NCBI GenBank assembly: GCA_013391385.1
Contig: JACBFI010000030.1
Location: 1-43,183 of the forward strand
Source: Sediminibacterium sp. Gen4
Lineage (GTDB): Bacteria > Bacteroidota > Bacteroidia > Chitinophagales > Chitinophagaceae
DNA: 43,183 nt
Direction of reading: 5' to 3'
Under the pieces are notes generated by a model. The model had not been told where the DNA came from. It ran no database searches and worked only from the letters and a program-made list of their open reading frames with translations. Position numbers and translations under genes: made by a program. This document shows, piece by piece, positions 23,310 through 30,944 of the stretch (position 1 is its first letter; each line of letters opens with the position of its first letter).

Positions 23310-23400
23310 TTGGGGAATGAAATCAAAAGTCAAAATTAAAAAGTCAAAAGGGAAAGATGAATGGAAAGTTCTTTTTTTACTTTTTACTTTTGACTTATAG
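23310..23400. repeat. AGTCAAAAG-family inverted repeat
   Basis: Words AATCAAAAGTCAAAA and AAAAGTCAAAAGG (about 23319-23351) are matched by the complementary TTACTTTTGACTT (23384-23396) to give an imperfect hairpin. It is A-rich on one side and T-rich on the other. The right arm supplies the final Ser-Gln-Lys codons and stop of the minus-strand gene ending at 23384. The same family appears at 38700-38745 inside rnr. Confidence 0.6.
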
Positions 23401-23692
23401 ACAGTTTTCGAATCATTTCATCGCTCAACGCATCACTGTATACTCCATAGGCATTGATGAGGGTTCCTTTCATGCTATGATCTAGCGATTCTATTACGTA
23501 TAAAATACTTGAATTGGATGGATCGGTATCCCCCTCAAAACGATGATGGGCTACAATAGTGAATTGAGAAGGGAGTAGACAAATACCCGTGCTGCTACAC
23601 TTGATCTGATCAAAAGCCAGGTTGAAATCTGTGGTATATCCCTGCTGCTTCAAATCAGCCAATGCATCTACCAGATTGTCGTAAGATTTCAT
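23384..23692 (-). CDS. Small conserved Bacteroidota protein (often labelled phosphoribosylpyrophosphate synthetase)
   Basis: This soluble protein has 102 residues. The pattern YDNLVDALADLKQQGYTTDFNL, then HHRFEGDTDPSNSSILYVIES and KGTLINAYGVYSD matches a small family widespread in Bacteroidota. That family carries a misleading database name; nothing here resembles PRPP synthetase, which is about 310 residues with a PRPP loop. Function is unknown. The last three residues derive from the flanking repeat. It lies alone between two repeat blocks. Confidence 0.75.
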   Translation of the reverse strand: MKSYDNLVDALADLKQQGYTTDFNLAFDQIKCSSTGICLLPSQFTIVAHHRFEGDTDPSNSSILYVIESLDHSMKGTLINAYGVYSDALSDEMIRKLSISQK

Positions 23693-23729
23693 AATAGAAA
23701 GATAGTAAGAAATTTCGGATGTAGGATCG

Positions 23730-23865
23730 CGGATGTCTGATATAAAAAACTCTGTGCAACTCCGTGCCGAACTCCGTTAACTCAGTGGTTATTTTACCAC
23801 AGGGTAACACAGAGTTCGGCACGGAGTTGCACAGAGTGGTTTTCGTATTTCAAATCAGACATCCG
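23730..23865. repeat. Large nested hairpin of CTCTGTG and GATGTCTGAT families
   Basis: Outer arms CGGATGTCTGAT (23730-23741) and ATCAGACATCCG (23854-23865) pair exactly. Inside, a 26-base perfect arm beginning ACTCTGTGCAACTCCGTGCC (23749-23774) pairs with 23812-23837, and the inner 35 bases pair imperfectly (GTGGT with ACCAC around a TATTTT loop). It fills the space between the small conserved gene and the 3' end of the beta-barrel gene at 23881. It is the most complete copy of this repeat in the window. Confidence 0.85.
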
Positions 23866-23880
23866 ACATCAGCCATTGCT

Positions 23881-26319
23881 TTATCCCCCAATTCTGCTTT
23901 GCTCTTCTGTTGCACTTCCGGTGCTGCGTTTATTGGTTTTGAAGCTTTTGCCAAAACGGTAGTTGAAACTGAGGTTTAGGATACTATTTTCCCATCTGCT
24001 GTTAATGGTAGCATCCACTGTTGCATATTTCGCCGTTCCATTGAAACGCTGGATCTTAAATGGATCACGATAGTTTAAGCTGATACGCCCTTTATTGTTC
24101 ATTACCGATTTGGATACCGCTACCGTGAACATTCCCATGCCCTTATAGATCATTACACCATCAACACCTTTGGTATTGTAGAAACCATTGATCTCTGCAT
24201 CCCATCCTTTACCCAATTTACTTTGTAATGCTCCGCTGAAATTTCCTGAGTTCACACTAATATCGATCAGGGAATCATTTACAATGCCTTTGAACTGATT
24301 ATTGAACAGGTTAGCATTCACACTTACAGTCAACCATTTTGTCACCGGCTTATAAAAATTGAATGCGATACCATATTGTTTGCGCGTAGCAATATTTTTT
24401 CTGATCAAAAATGTTTCTTTCGTGGTTTCATTCTGCTCAATCACTTCTGAAATCACACCACTGGTATGAGAATAATTCAATGTGGTAGTCAGTGCTCCCG
24501 CATACGTGTGCGTTAATTCGATGTTGTTGCTGAATTGCGGCTGCAAATTCGGATTTCCTTTTTGAAAGGTATAGCGGTCTACAATGAATACAAATGGATT
24601 CAGGTTTCTGTATTGTGGACGCATGATCCTGCGACCGAAATTCGCACCCAGCATATGCTTTTCATTGAGATTATAACTCAGGTAAAGGGTAGGGAAGAGC
24701 TGTCCGTAAGTATTTTTAAATTGAATATTACTGGTCACCTGATCACCCCTTGCATCAGTGTATTCGTAACGAAGTCCGGCTTGCATCGATAATTTTGTAC
24801 TCAAAGGTGTATTGAGGTTTACATAGGCCGCATATACATTCTCTTTGTAAATAAAATAATTCGATCTGGTTAAATCCGGAACCCGGTTACCATTGATGAT
24901 GCTGTCGAAACGAATGTTGTTATCGCTGTTTACAAAACTCACTTTCGCACCTGCTTCAAATCTTCCTTTATTTTTCAAGGGTTGAGCGTAATCCAATTTC
25001 CCGGCATACACATCAAAGCCGGATGGGAGATAACCTACCAGACTATCTGCTTTGCCTACCAGGTTATTATTGGCATCATAAATACTGTTGATGAAACGCT
25101 GGCGATGTTTGTCTTTGTACTGGATATAATCAGCATCAAAACTCAATTCCCTGCCGACAGAATCAAACTGGTGACGGAAATTCAGGTTGCCACTGTAGTT
25201 GGTTACATTAGGAGTCATGTTGGTACCACCATAGATAGTAGATTGTAAACTACCTACCGCATCTGTCAACTTACTAATACTGTTGTTATTGAATTCCATC
25301 TTGGTTCCAAAACCATTCAAGGTCAATGCAGCAGAAGTTCTTTTGGAGAAAGTATAATCCAAGCCCAGTTTTCCTGAATGTGAATTGCGACTATCCGGCA
25401 TATATGCACGTTGATCAAAAGTGCCGGTGATATTTTTAGTGGATGGATTGATAAAGTTTCTTAAGATGCTGAATTGTTGAAATGCTTCTCTATAACTGTA
25501 ATTATAATTACCAAACAGATTCAGTTTGTTGATACGATAGTTCAGATTGGTACCCACACTTGCTTTTGGATATACACCTTGCGCATAACTCGTATTCACG
25601 TTACCATTGAAACCTTTGGTCTTGATTTTCTTAGTGCGAATATTGATCACCCCTGAATTGCCAGATGCGTCAAAACGTGCAGGCGGATTGGTCATGATCT
25701 CGATCTGATCCAATTGATTTGCGTTCATACCACGCAACATATTGGCCAGGTCTTCACTGCTCATGAATGTTTGACGACCATCCAATAAAACAATCACACC
25801 TTGTTTACCTTTCAGGCTGATATTGCCATCTCTATCCACAGCTACACCCGGTGATTTCTCCAATACTTCCAAAGCTGTATTACCGGCATTGGAAGGAGAA
25901 GCATCTACGTTCACCACCATTTTGTCGGCTTTCATTTCCAGAAAAGGTTTTTTACTGGTAACGGTTACTTCGCCTAATGAATTGTCCAGCGCTTTTAAGG
26001 ATAAAGCACCTAGGTTTAAGCTGCTATTATTAGCAGATAAAGTGATGGTATTGGAATAAAAACGCTCATACCCAACACTGCTCACACTTAAGAGGTAATT
26101 TCCAAAAGCGATGTTTTCAAAACTGAAAATGCCATTCTTATCAGATACAGCTGCTTTTACCAGACTGGAATCTTTTTGTCTGAGCAGGGTTACTGAAGCG
26201 CTTTCGATCGTGCGGCCGATGCCTGTAAGTGTACCGGTGAGGGTACCAGATTGCTGTGCATATGCCGACACAATTGTAGTAGTGATCAAAAGAATGAGGA
26301 GGGTAAAATACCTTTTCAT
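23881..26319 (-). CDS. Outer-membrane beta-barrel family protein with CarboxypepD_reg-like N-terminus (TonB-dependent receptor-like)
   Basis: This protein has 812 residues. The signal peptide ends SAYAQ. Residues about 23-110 form a carboxypeptidase-regulatory-like beta domain (SGTLTGTLTGIGRTIESASV onward). A plug-like region with VEVLEKSPGVAVDRDGNISLKGKQGVIVLLDG follows, and then a long outer-membrane barrel. The absence of a clear SusC motif and the fused domain order match the outer membrane protein beta-barrel family (OMP_b-brl_3, PF14905) rather than SusC. No SusD partner is adjacent. Likely role is uptake of, or binding to, an unknown ligand; the TonB link is inferred. The barrel ends at residue about 800 with a Lys/Thr-rich tail. 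Confidence 0.87.
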   Translation of the reverse strand: MKRYFTLLILLITTTIVSAYAQQSGTLTGTLTGIGRTIESASVTLLRQKDSSLVKAAVSDKNGIFSFENIAFGNYLLSVSSVGYERFYSNTITLSANNSSLNLGALSLKALDNSLGEVTVTSKKPFLEMKADKMVVNVDASPSNAGNTALEVLEKSPGVAVDRDGNISLKGKQGVIVLLDGRQTFMSSEDLANMLRGMNANQLDQIEIMTNPPARFDASGNSGVINIRTKKIKTKGFNGNVNTSYAQGVYPKASVGTNLNYRINKLNLFGNYNYSYREAFQQFSILRNFINPSTKNITGTFDQRAYMPDSRNSHSGKLGLDYTFSKRTSAALTLNGFGTKMEFNNNSISKLTDAVGSLQSTIYGGTNMTPNVTNYSGNLNFRHQFDSVGRELSFDADYIQYKDKHRQRFINSIYDANNNLVGKADSLVGYLPSGFDVYAGKLDYAQPLKNKGRFEAGAKVSFVNSDNNIRFDSIINGNRVPDLTRSNYFIYKENVYAAYVNLNTPLSTKLSMQAGLRYEYTDARGDQVTSNIQFKNTYGQLFPTLYLSYNLNEKHMLGANFGRRIMRPQYRNLNPFVFIVDRYTFQKGNPNLQPQFSNNIELTHTYAGALTTTLNYSHTSGVISEVIEQNETTKETFLIRKNIATRKQYGIAFNFYKPVTKWLTVSVNANLFNNQFKGIVNDSLIDISVNSGNFSGALQSKLGKGWDAEINGFYNTKGVDGVMIYKGMGMFTVAVSKSVMNNKGRISLNYRDPFKIQRFNGTAKYATVDATINSRWENSILNLSFNYRFGKSFKTNKRSTGSATEEQSRIGG

Positions 26320-26526
26320 ATGGTGGTTGTGTTTTGCGATTTACAGTGTAAAACTGTTCCACAAAACCCGTGTATTCAACCGCATAAATATGTGTGTAGG
26401 GACAAGTGGTGATTGGAGAAGATAAAGGGTTGACCAGAGTTATCAAAAGCCTTTTCATGTAAATAGTTCACATGAACCCCTGTGATTTAGGGTAGAATCT
26501 ATGTTGAGAGGGTGTGTTCGGGAATT

Positions 26527-27252
26527 TTAGTCAGGAATACTTGTTTTTTGTTTTGTAATGAAAACATCATCCTGCCATAGGCCTTCCATTTTCAGCTTTC
26601 CATTTTTTCGGAAAAGCTTTCCTTCACCATCACGTTTATCATTTTTCCAGAAGCCTTTATAGTATTCTCCATTACGCCAGGTGTATATCCCAAAGCCATT
26701 TCTTTTATCGTCATCATAGTTTCCTTCATAGCGTTCTCCATCTTTCCAGATGAATAATCCGTTACCATTTCTGAAATTGTTTTTCCAGTTTCCTTTATAT
26801 ATACTTCCGGTTTCGTATAGTCCAATTCCATAACCGTTAGCCTGACCCTTTTGTACAATACCGGCATATTCCAGTGGTATATTATTTTTACTGAGGAGTT
26901 GTAATACACCGGATGATTCATTCATTTCTTTTCGAAGCGTTAAACGTTCTTCATGTTGAACAGGTTGTTGAGCGGTAGAGTCAAATAAGTCGGGCGTGAT
27001 ATTTATAACCGAAGAATCGGGCAGGGGAGCAATTGGTGAAATGGTTTGATTTTGTTTGGTAGACTGACCGTTATTGCTTGCAGAAGCTAAAGCATCTTTT
27101 TTATTTGAAAAGTCATTGGTATCATTGGAAGAATCAGAAGATTGACTTGTAAGCGTTGTATCTTCTTTTTTCGCAGATGAAATCCATATTCCGGTAAGTA
27201 CACCGGCTCCAAAAATCAGGATCCATAAAATATATTTAGTGTATGTGTGCAT
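26527..27252 (-). CDS. MORN-repeat protein, membrane-anchored
   Basis: This protein has 241 residues. One N-terminal helix (about 7-26, YILWILIFGAGVLTGIWIS) is followed by a Ser/Asn-rich, low-complexity linker to about 90. The C-terminal half holds about four MORN repeats (for example GIGLYETGSIYKGNWKN, GDGKRNGFG-like GNGLFIWKDGERYEGN, and NGEYYKGFWKNDKRDGEG). MORN repeats form beta hairpins that bind partners or lipids. The repeat region should be periplasmic. It starts 11 bases downstream of the DUF2490 gene on the same strand, so the two form an operon; the link between them is unknown. Confidence 0.85.
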   Translation of the reverse strand: MHTYTKYILWILIFGAGVLTGIWISSAKKEDTTLTSQSSDSSNDTNDFSNKKDALASASNNGQSTKQNQTISPIAPLPDSSVINITPDLFDSTAQQPVQHEERLTLRKEMNESSGVLQLLSKNNIPLEYAGIVQKGQANGYGIGLYETGSIYKGNWKNNFRNGNGLFIWKDGERYEGNYDDDKRNGFGIYTWRNGEYYKGFWKNDKRDGEGKLFRKNGKLKMEGLWQDDVFITKQKTSIPD

Positions 27253-27263
27253 GATGACTGAGT

Positions 27264-28073
27264 TTAGTCTACAAATCTGACTTGTGGATTTTTTTCTTTT
27301 CCTAAACCGGTAATTTGATCAATATAGAAGCTAACCATAAGTCCACGACCATGATCAAATTCAAAGCCGGTAGCGCCTCTGGTTCTGAATCGATTTACAT
27401 ATCTAAGTTCAGCCCTTGCTGTTTGCAGGAAGCGATAACCGACCCCCAAATACAAACGATTTTGATTGAATGTATTCCACACTACATTTTTACCCAGATT
27501 TAATCCGATTTCATTAGAAGCAGCCGCATAAAGGGTATTGTTTTCATAAAAGTCATTGCCGGTGATCATATAGCGTAATCGATACCGCATACGAAAGCGG
27601 GTAAAAAAGCGGTAATTATTATTCGCAGATTGTTCCTGCCATCTTAATTCATACCGGTAACGCCAGGTATGCATCCATTTTCCGTTGCCTGATTTATTAT
27701 GGTGAAAGAACTGTAATGTAGTTCGCCATTCATTATAGGATGGACGAGTGATATCTTCCGGCTTACCTATGTATTCATTTGTATGCATATAACCTATGGG
27801 AGATAGCGACAATCGGGCATACTCTGAAAACTGATAATGGACCCATGGACGAATACTGGTTCTTAAATGGGCGTTAAACATACTGCCCGTATTTAACTCG
27901 TTTTTTGTTCTATATACAAAGTCGAGACCGGCGCCCCATTTATTGGGAAAAATTTCATTGATATCTGTCTTATGCCAGAAAACATGATGCGGATAAATCA
28001 CCTTATTATTTTGGCTATATGCAGTGCTGAGTAATCCTAAAAAAATGATCAGTAGTTTTCTTTTCATCCGCAA
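27264..28073 (-). CDS. DUF2490 domain-containing protein
   Basis: This protein has 269 residues, with a signal peptide ending TAYSQ. The body is an outer-membrane-like beta structure: HHVFWHKTDINEIFPNKWG, then ARLSLSPIGYMHTNEY, RYRYELRWQEQ, FFTRFRMRYRLRYMITG and LYLGVGYRF. The RxRYRxR strands are characteristic of DUF2490, a Bacteroidota/Proteobacteria family of unknown function. The start is ATG 28073, though ATG 28067 (MKRK) is an equally good signal-peptide start. It is the first gene of a pair with the MORN protein. Confidence 0.82.
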   Translation of the reverse strand: MRMKRKLLIIFLGLLSTAYSQNNKVIYPHHVFWHKTDINEIFPNKWGAGLDFVYRTKNELNTGSMFNAHLRTSIRPWVHYQFSEYARLSLSPIGYMHTNEYIGKPEDITRPSYNEWRTTLQFFHHNKSGNGKWMHTWRYRYELRWQEQSANNNYRFFTRFRMRYRLRYMITGNDFYENNTLYAAASNEIGLNLGKNVVWNTFNQNRLYLGVGYRFLQTARAELRYVNRFRTRGATGFEFDHGRGLMVSFYIDQITGLGKEKNPQVRFVD

Positions 28074-28240
28074 TTCATTAAGTCTTGTAAAGTCGATACT
28101 TAGTTAACAATGATCATGCCGTTTGATTAAATAGAAGTAACTCTGTAAATTAAATTATTCATAATCAAGCAATTAGAATCTTATCCAATGCTAATAGACC
28201 TATCATTTTCAAATTTAGTATATTTCCTATAATTAATATT

Positions 28241-28567
28241 ATGTTAAATCGCACACAGCGAAAAGTAGACAGAAAAAAGCCAACGCTTCTATTTAAGAAA
28301 CTGCGAGTATTAGTATATTGTAGGATGACACTAAATCAAATTGGACTTGCAATAGATATATTAGGAGTTGTATTTTTATTCTTTTGTGGGATGCCATCTG
28401 GGTTCATAGAAAATCCTGAAAATGCAGGGAATATTTCATGGGGAGATAATTCAGAATTAGAACAAAAAAGAATTCGTGTAAATAATAATATTATAAAAAT
28501 TGGCGCTTATACTGGTCTGTCATTAGTATTAATCGGATTTATTATACAACTTATAGCAGCATTCTAA
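28241..28567 (+). CDS. Small hypothetical membrane protein
   Basis: This protein has 108 residues, or about 80 if it starts at ATG 28325 (MTLNQIG), which begins just before the first membrane helix. Two helices are visible (about 33-49, GLAIDILGVVFLFFC, and 88-106, GLSLVLIGFIIQLIAAF), separated by a polar loop ending KRIRVNNNIIKIGA. The upstream extension is very basic and may not be translated. Family not recognised with certainty; similar two-helix proteins occur as orphans in Bacteroidota. It is divergent from the DUF2490 gene. Confidence 0.55.
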   Translation: MLNRTQRKVDRKKPTLLFKKLRVLVYCRMTLNQIGLAIDILGVVFLFFCGMPSGFIENPENAGNISWGDNSELEQKRIRVNNNIIKIGAYTGLSLVLIGFIIQLIAAF

Positions 28568-28712
28568 AAATCGTTTTGCTATTTTTTCTTTACCCATATA
28601 AAAGGAACAAGTAAGAATAATATATATAGGCATTGCCTTTAGCAATATCAATAATACCTTATCAAATTTCTCGTAATAATTCATTTTCAGCTTTACTCAC
28701 TCATTCTGTTCA

Positions 28713-28994
28713 ATGAAGAAAATAGTTTGGAATACAGACCTTATCGTTTTACTGCTGTCTTGTTTTGTCTTTATTTTTTGGATGGTCAGTTTATCCATCA
28801 ATAATGTATATGACTACATGGTTACCGGTGCTTTATATGAACTGTTGGCTTTGCCTACCCTTGCATTGGGTATTGTACTACCGATCATCATTGTATACCG
28901 GATGTTTAGAAGATCCTTTAAACGCGTGTTGATCCCTATCCTGTCACTCCTATTTTTATTGGTGACGTTTTTTATGATCTATTTTAAAGATTAA
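28713..28994 (+). CDS. Small three-helix hypothetical membrane protein
   Basis: This protein has 93 residues with three hydrophobic segments at about 7-26, 41-60 and 72-90, and a short basic loop (RMFRRSFKR) before the last. No family recognised. Its 3' end, from codon 72 onward, recurs in degraded form at 29338-29409 beyond two hairpin units, so the end of this gene has been duplicated. It is followed directly by a CTCTGTG hairpin. Confidence 0.55.
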   Translation: MKKIVWNTDLIVLLLSCFVFIFWMVSLSINNVYDYMVTGALYELLALPTLALGIVLPIIIVYRMFRRSFKRVLIPILSLLFLLVTFFMIYFKD

Positions 28995-29004
28995 TAAAAC
29001 CAAA

Positions 29005-29104
29005 ACCACAGAGTCGCACAGAGTTTGGCGCAGAGGTACACAGAGGCTTATAATTCTAAAAAACGCTGTGTAACTCCGTTCTATACTCTGCGTAACTCTG
29101 TGGT
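29005..29104. repeat. CTCTGTG hairpin, tandem copy 1
   Basis: ACCACAGAGT at 29005-29014 pairs with ACTCTGTGGT at 29095-29104. Between them are mirrored words such as CGCACAGAG, GCGCAGAGG and TACACAGAGG on the left and their complements on the right. It is followed by a conserved tail containing AAGTCGTTTCCTCTCTCTTC, and the whole unit repeats at 29173, a period of 168 bases. Confidence 0.8.
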
Positions 29105-29172
29105 AAAAAAGTGTCTACAAAAAGAAGTCGTTTCCTCTCTCTTCAAAAATCACACACCCTAATAAAATCCAA

Positions 29173-29273
29173 ACCACAAAGTCGCACAGAGTTCGGCGCA
29201 GAGTTACACAGAGTTTTAATATTCCCAACACCTCCGTGCAACTCTGCGCCGTACTCTGTGTTACCTCCGTGGT
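29173..29273. repeat. CTCTGTG hairpin, tandem copy 2
   Basis: ACCACAAAG (29173-29181) with ACCTCCGTGGT (29263-29273) close the stem, and the interior follows copy 1 closely. The tail AAGTCGTTTCTTCTCTCACTTC is also repeated. The two units (29005-29172 and 29173-about 29336) therefore arose by tandem duplication of a unit of about 168 bases. Confidence 0.8.
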
Positions 29274-29337
29274 AAAAAAGTCTCTCCCAAAAAAAAGTCG
29301 TTTCTTCTCTCACTTCAAAAATCAGACAACCTAAAAG

Positions 29338-29409
29338 GTGTTGATGCCTATCCTGTCACTCCTATTCCTATTGGTGACATAGCTCATGATGTATTTTCAT
29401 CAACAATAA
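29338..29409 (+). pseudogene. Degraded duplicate of the 3' end of the three-helix membrane gene
   Basis: Bases 29338-29378 match 28926-28966 at 38 of 41 positions, and a weaker match runs on to about 29409. In frame it preserves V-L-x-P-I-L-S-L-L-F-L-L-V-T before a stop at 29380. It is thus a relic of the gene end, displaced 412 bases by the hairpin units. Confidence 0.75.
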
Positions 29410-29430
29410 AAAAGCCACTTCTCAGCGGCT
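29408..29430 (-). terminator. Minus-strand intrinsic terminator without an assigned gene
   Basis: On the minus strand AGCCGCT-GAGA-AGTGGCT is followed by six T. One pair is a wobble. It would end a transcript coming from about 29431-29620. That stretch has no gene that I can call: a frame of about 29 codons ending at 29461 (IWQAF then stop) has no start codon. It may be the remnant of a gene or the end of a small RNA. Confidence 0.5.
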
Positions 29431-29621
29431 CTTCAAAACAATAAGGCTGTTCAGTTAAAATGCCTGCCAAATGAGATTGGCTTGTCCAGCATTTTCCCCT
29501 GCCTTATCAATAAGTTTCTTTTGTAAAATTAAAAATGCTTTTTTGATTCATCAAAAAAAATTTACAACTGCACCATCTCTCGCGGCTTATTGTTCTCCAT
29601 CTTTAGTATTACATAGACAAA

Positions 29622-29724
29622 ACCACAGAGTCGCACAGAGTTTGGCGCAGAGGTACACAGAGGAGTCTTAAAATTTTAAAATCTCCGTGCAACTCTGCGC
29701 CGAACTCTGTGTTACCTCCGTGGT
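29622..29724. repeat. CTCTGTG hairpin, copy 3, followed by GATGTCTGAT repeat
   Basis: ACCACAGAG (29622-29630) and ACCTCCGTGGT (29714-29724) close the stem, with the same internal words as the two tandem copies. After it come CACCTTTCAC words (29749-29775) and a GATGTCTGAT-family tract (about 29780-29815), reaching almost to the glycosyltransferase start at 29842. Confidence 0.8.
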
Positions 29725-29841
29725 AAAAAAGTCTCTCCAAAAAAATCCTTTCACCTTTCACCTTTCACTTTTCACATCAGAAATCAGACATCCGACATCT
29801 GATATCCGCCATCTCCCATCCCTTCCGTATTTTTACATCCT

Positions 29842-30831
29842 ATGCATATCCTCATTGTCAACAACACCGCCATACCCGCTTTGAAATATGGCGGTACTGA
29901 ACGCGTGATCTGGTGGTTGGGTAAAGCATTGGTAAAAGCCGGACACCAAGTTTCTTATCTGGTAGCGCCAGGCTCCAGTTGTCCGTTTGCAGAAGTGTAT
30001 CCATTTGATCCTGCACAGCCTTTCAATCAGCAAGTACCCAAAGACAAAGGCATTGATATCATTCACTTGAATCATACGGTTAATGAAACGCCACTTCTTC
30101 CCCATCTCATGACCATGCATGGAAACATGAATGAACAAGTTCCTTTGCCTGTCAACACTGTTTTTGTCTCCCGCAACCATGCAGAACGTTTTTGCAGTGA
30201 GTCATTTGTTTGCAATGGTATTGATCCGGATGATTATGGTGATCCTGCTCTTGCGAGTCCTCGCTCCTATATTCATTTCTTAGGTGATGCTGCTTGGCGT
30301 GTTAAAAATGTACAAGGTGCTATTGATATATCCAGAAAAGCCAAATGGCCATTACAGGTCATCGGTGGACATCGGTTCAATTTCAACCAAGGTATTCGTC
30401 TTACATTCGATACCCATGTTCATTTTCATGGTATGAAAGGTGGAGAAGAAAAAAATCAAATCCTTCGACAATCTGCAGCCATGTTATTTCCCGTTCGCTG
30501 GCATGAGCCTTTTGGATTGGCGATTACTGAAAGTTTATATTTTGGTTGTCCGGTTTTCGGCACACCTTATGGTTCTTTGTCTGAGATTGTTACAAAGGAT
30601 GTTGGTTATTTATCTGCCAGTAAAAAAGAGCTGGTACAAGCCTTACAAAACATCTCTCAATATGATCGTAAACGTTGTCATGAACGAGTGATGGATCAAT
30701 TCACTGCTACCCACATGATGCAAGCGTATCTCCGGAAATATGAAATCGTTATAAACGGACAAACACTCAACCACCACGCTCCTGTTCTTAAAGAAATTCA
30801 AGATGAGAAGTTTTTACCGTTTGGAGAGTAG
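29842..30831 (+). CDS. Glycosyltransferase, GT4-type fold
   Basis: This protein has 329 residues. The N-terminal PxxxGGTERVIWWLGKALVKAGHQVSYL segment is the GT-B donor/acceptor start of family GT4, and the C-terminal half has EPFGLAITE (the E-x7-E motif) followed by GCPVFGTPYGSLSEIV. It should move a sugar from a nucleotide donor to an acceptor in the cytosol, but neither sugar nor acceptor can be read. It is shorter than typical GT4 enzymes of about 370 residues. No other polysaccharide genes are adjacent. It is a singleton flanked by repeats on both sides. Confidence 0.88.
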   Translation: MHILIVNNTAIPALKYGGTERVIWWLGKALVKAGHQVSYLVAPGSSCPFAEVYPFDPAQPFNQQVPKDKGIDIIHLNHTVNETPLLPHLMTMHGNMNEQVPLPVNTVFVSRNHAERFCSESFVCNGIDPDDYGDPALASPRSYIHFLGDAAWRVKNVQGAIDISRKAKWPLQVIGGHRFNFNQGIRLTFDTHVHFHGMKGGEEKNQILRQSAAMLFPVRWHEPFGLAITESLYFGCPVFGTPYGSLSEIVTKDVGYLSASKKELVQALQNISQYDRKRCHERVMDQFTATHMMQAYLRKYEIVINGQTLNHHAPVLKEIQDEKFLPFGE

Positions 30832-30847
30832 GATGTTGACGAATGGC

Positions 30848-30944
30848 TTATCTGTGATTTTTTGATCTTTGATTTCTTGATTTAAATCCAAATCTGTCAA
30901 ATCAAAAATCAAGAAATCACAGATCAAGAATTCAAAGATCAAAC
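30848..30944. repeat. Imperfect hairpin between convergent genes (ATCAAGAAATCACAGATC family)
   Basis: Words TCTGTGATTTTTTGATC, TTTGATTTCTTGATTT on the left (30850-30883) are complementary, with shifts, to AAATCAAAAATCAAGAAATC and CACAGATCAAGAATTC on the right (30899-30932). The pairing is ragged but extensive. It fills the gap between the convergent glycosyltransferase and sugar dehydrogenase genes. Confidence 0.65.

Noticed and set aside
29005-29724. CRISPR-like array
   Set aside because: The repeats are internally palindromic, about 100 bases long, with unit spacing near 168 and similar rather than unique intervening sequence. No cas genes are present.
29471-29884. Plus-strand frames within the repeat region
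   Set aside because: Translations consist of repeat-derived Thr/Ser/His-rich sequence with no family features.
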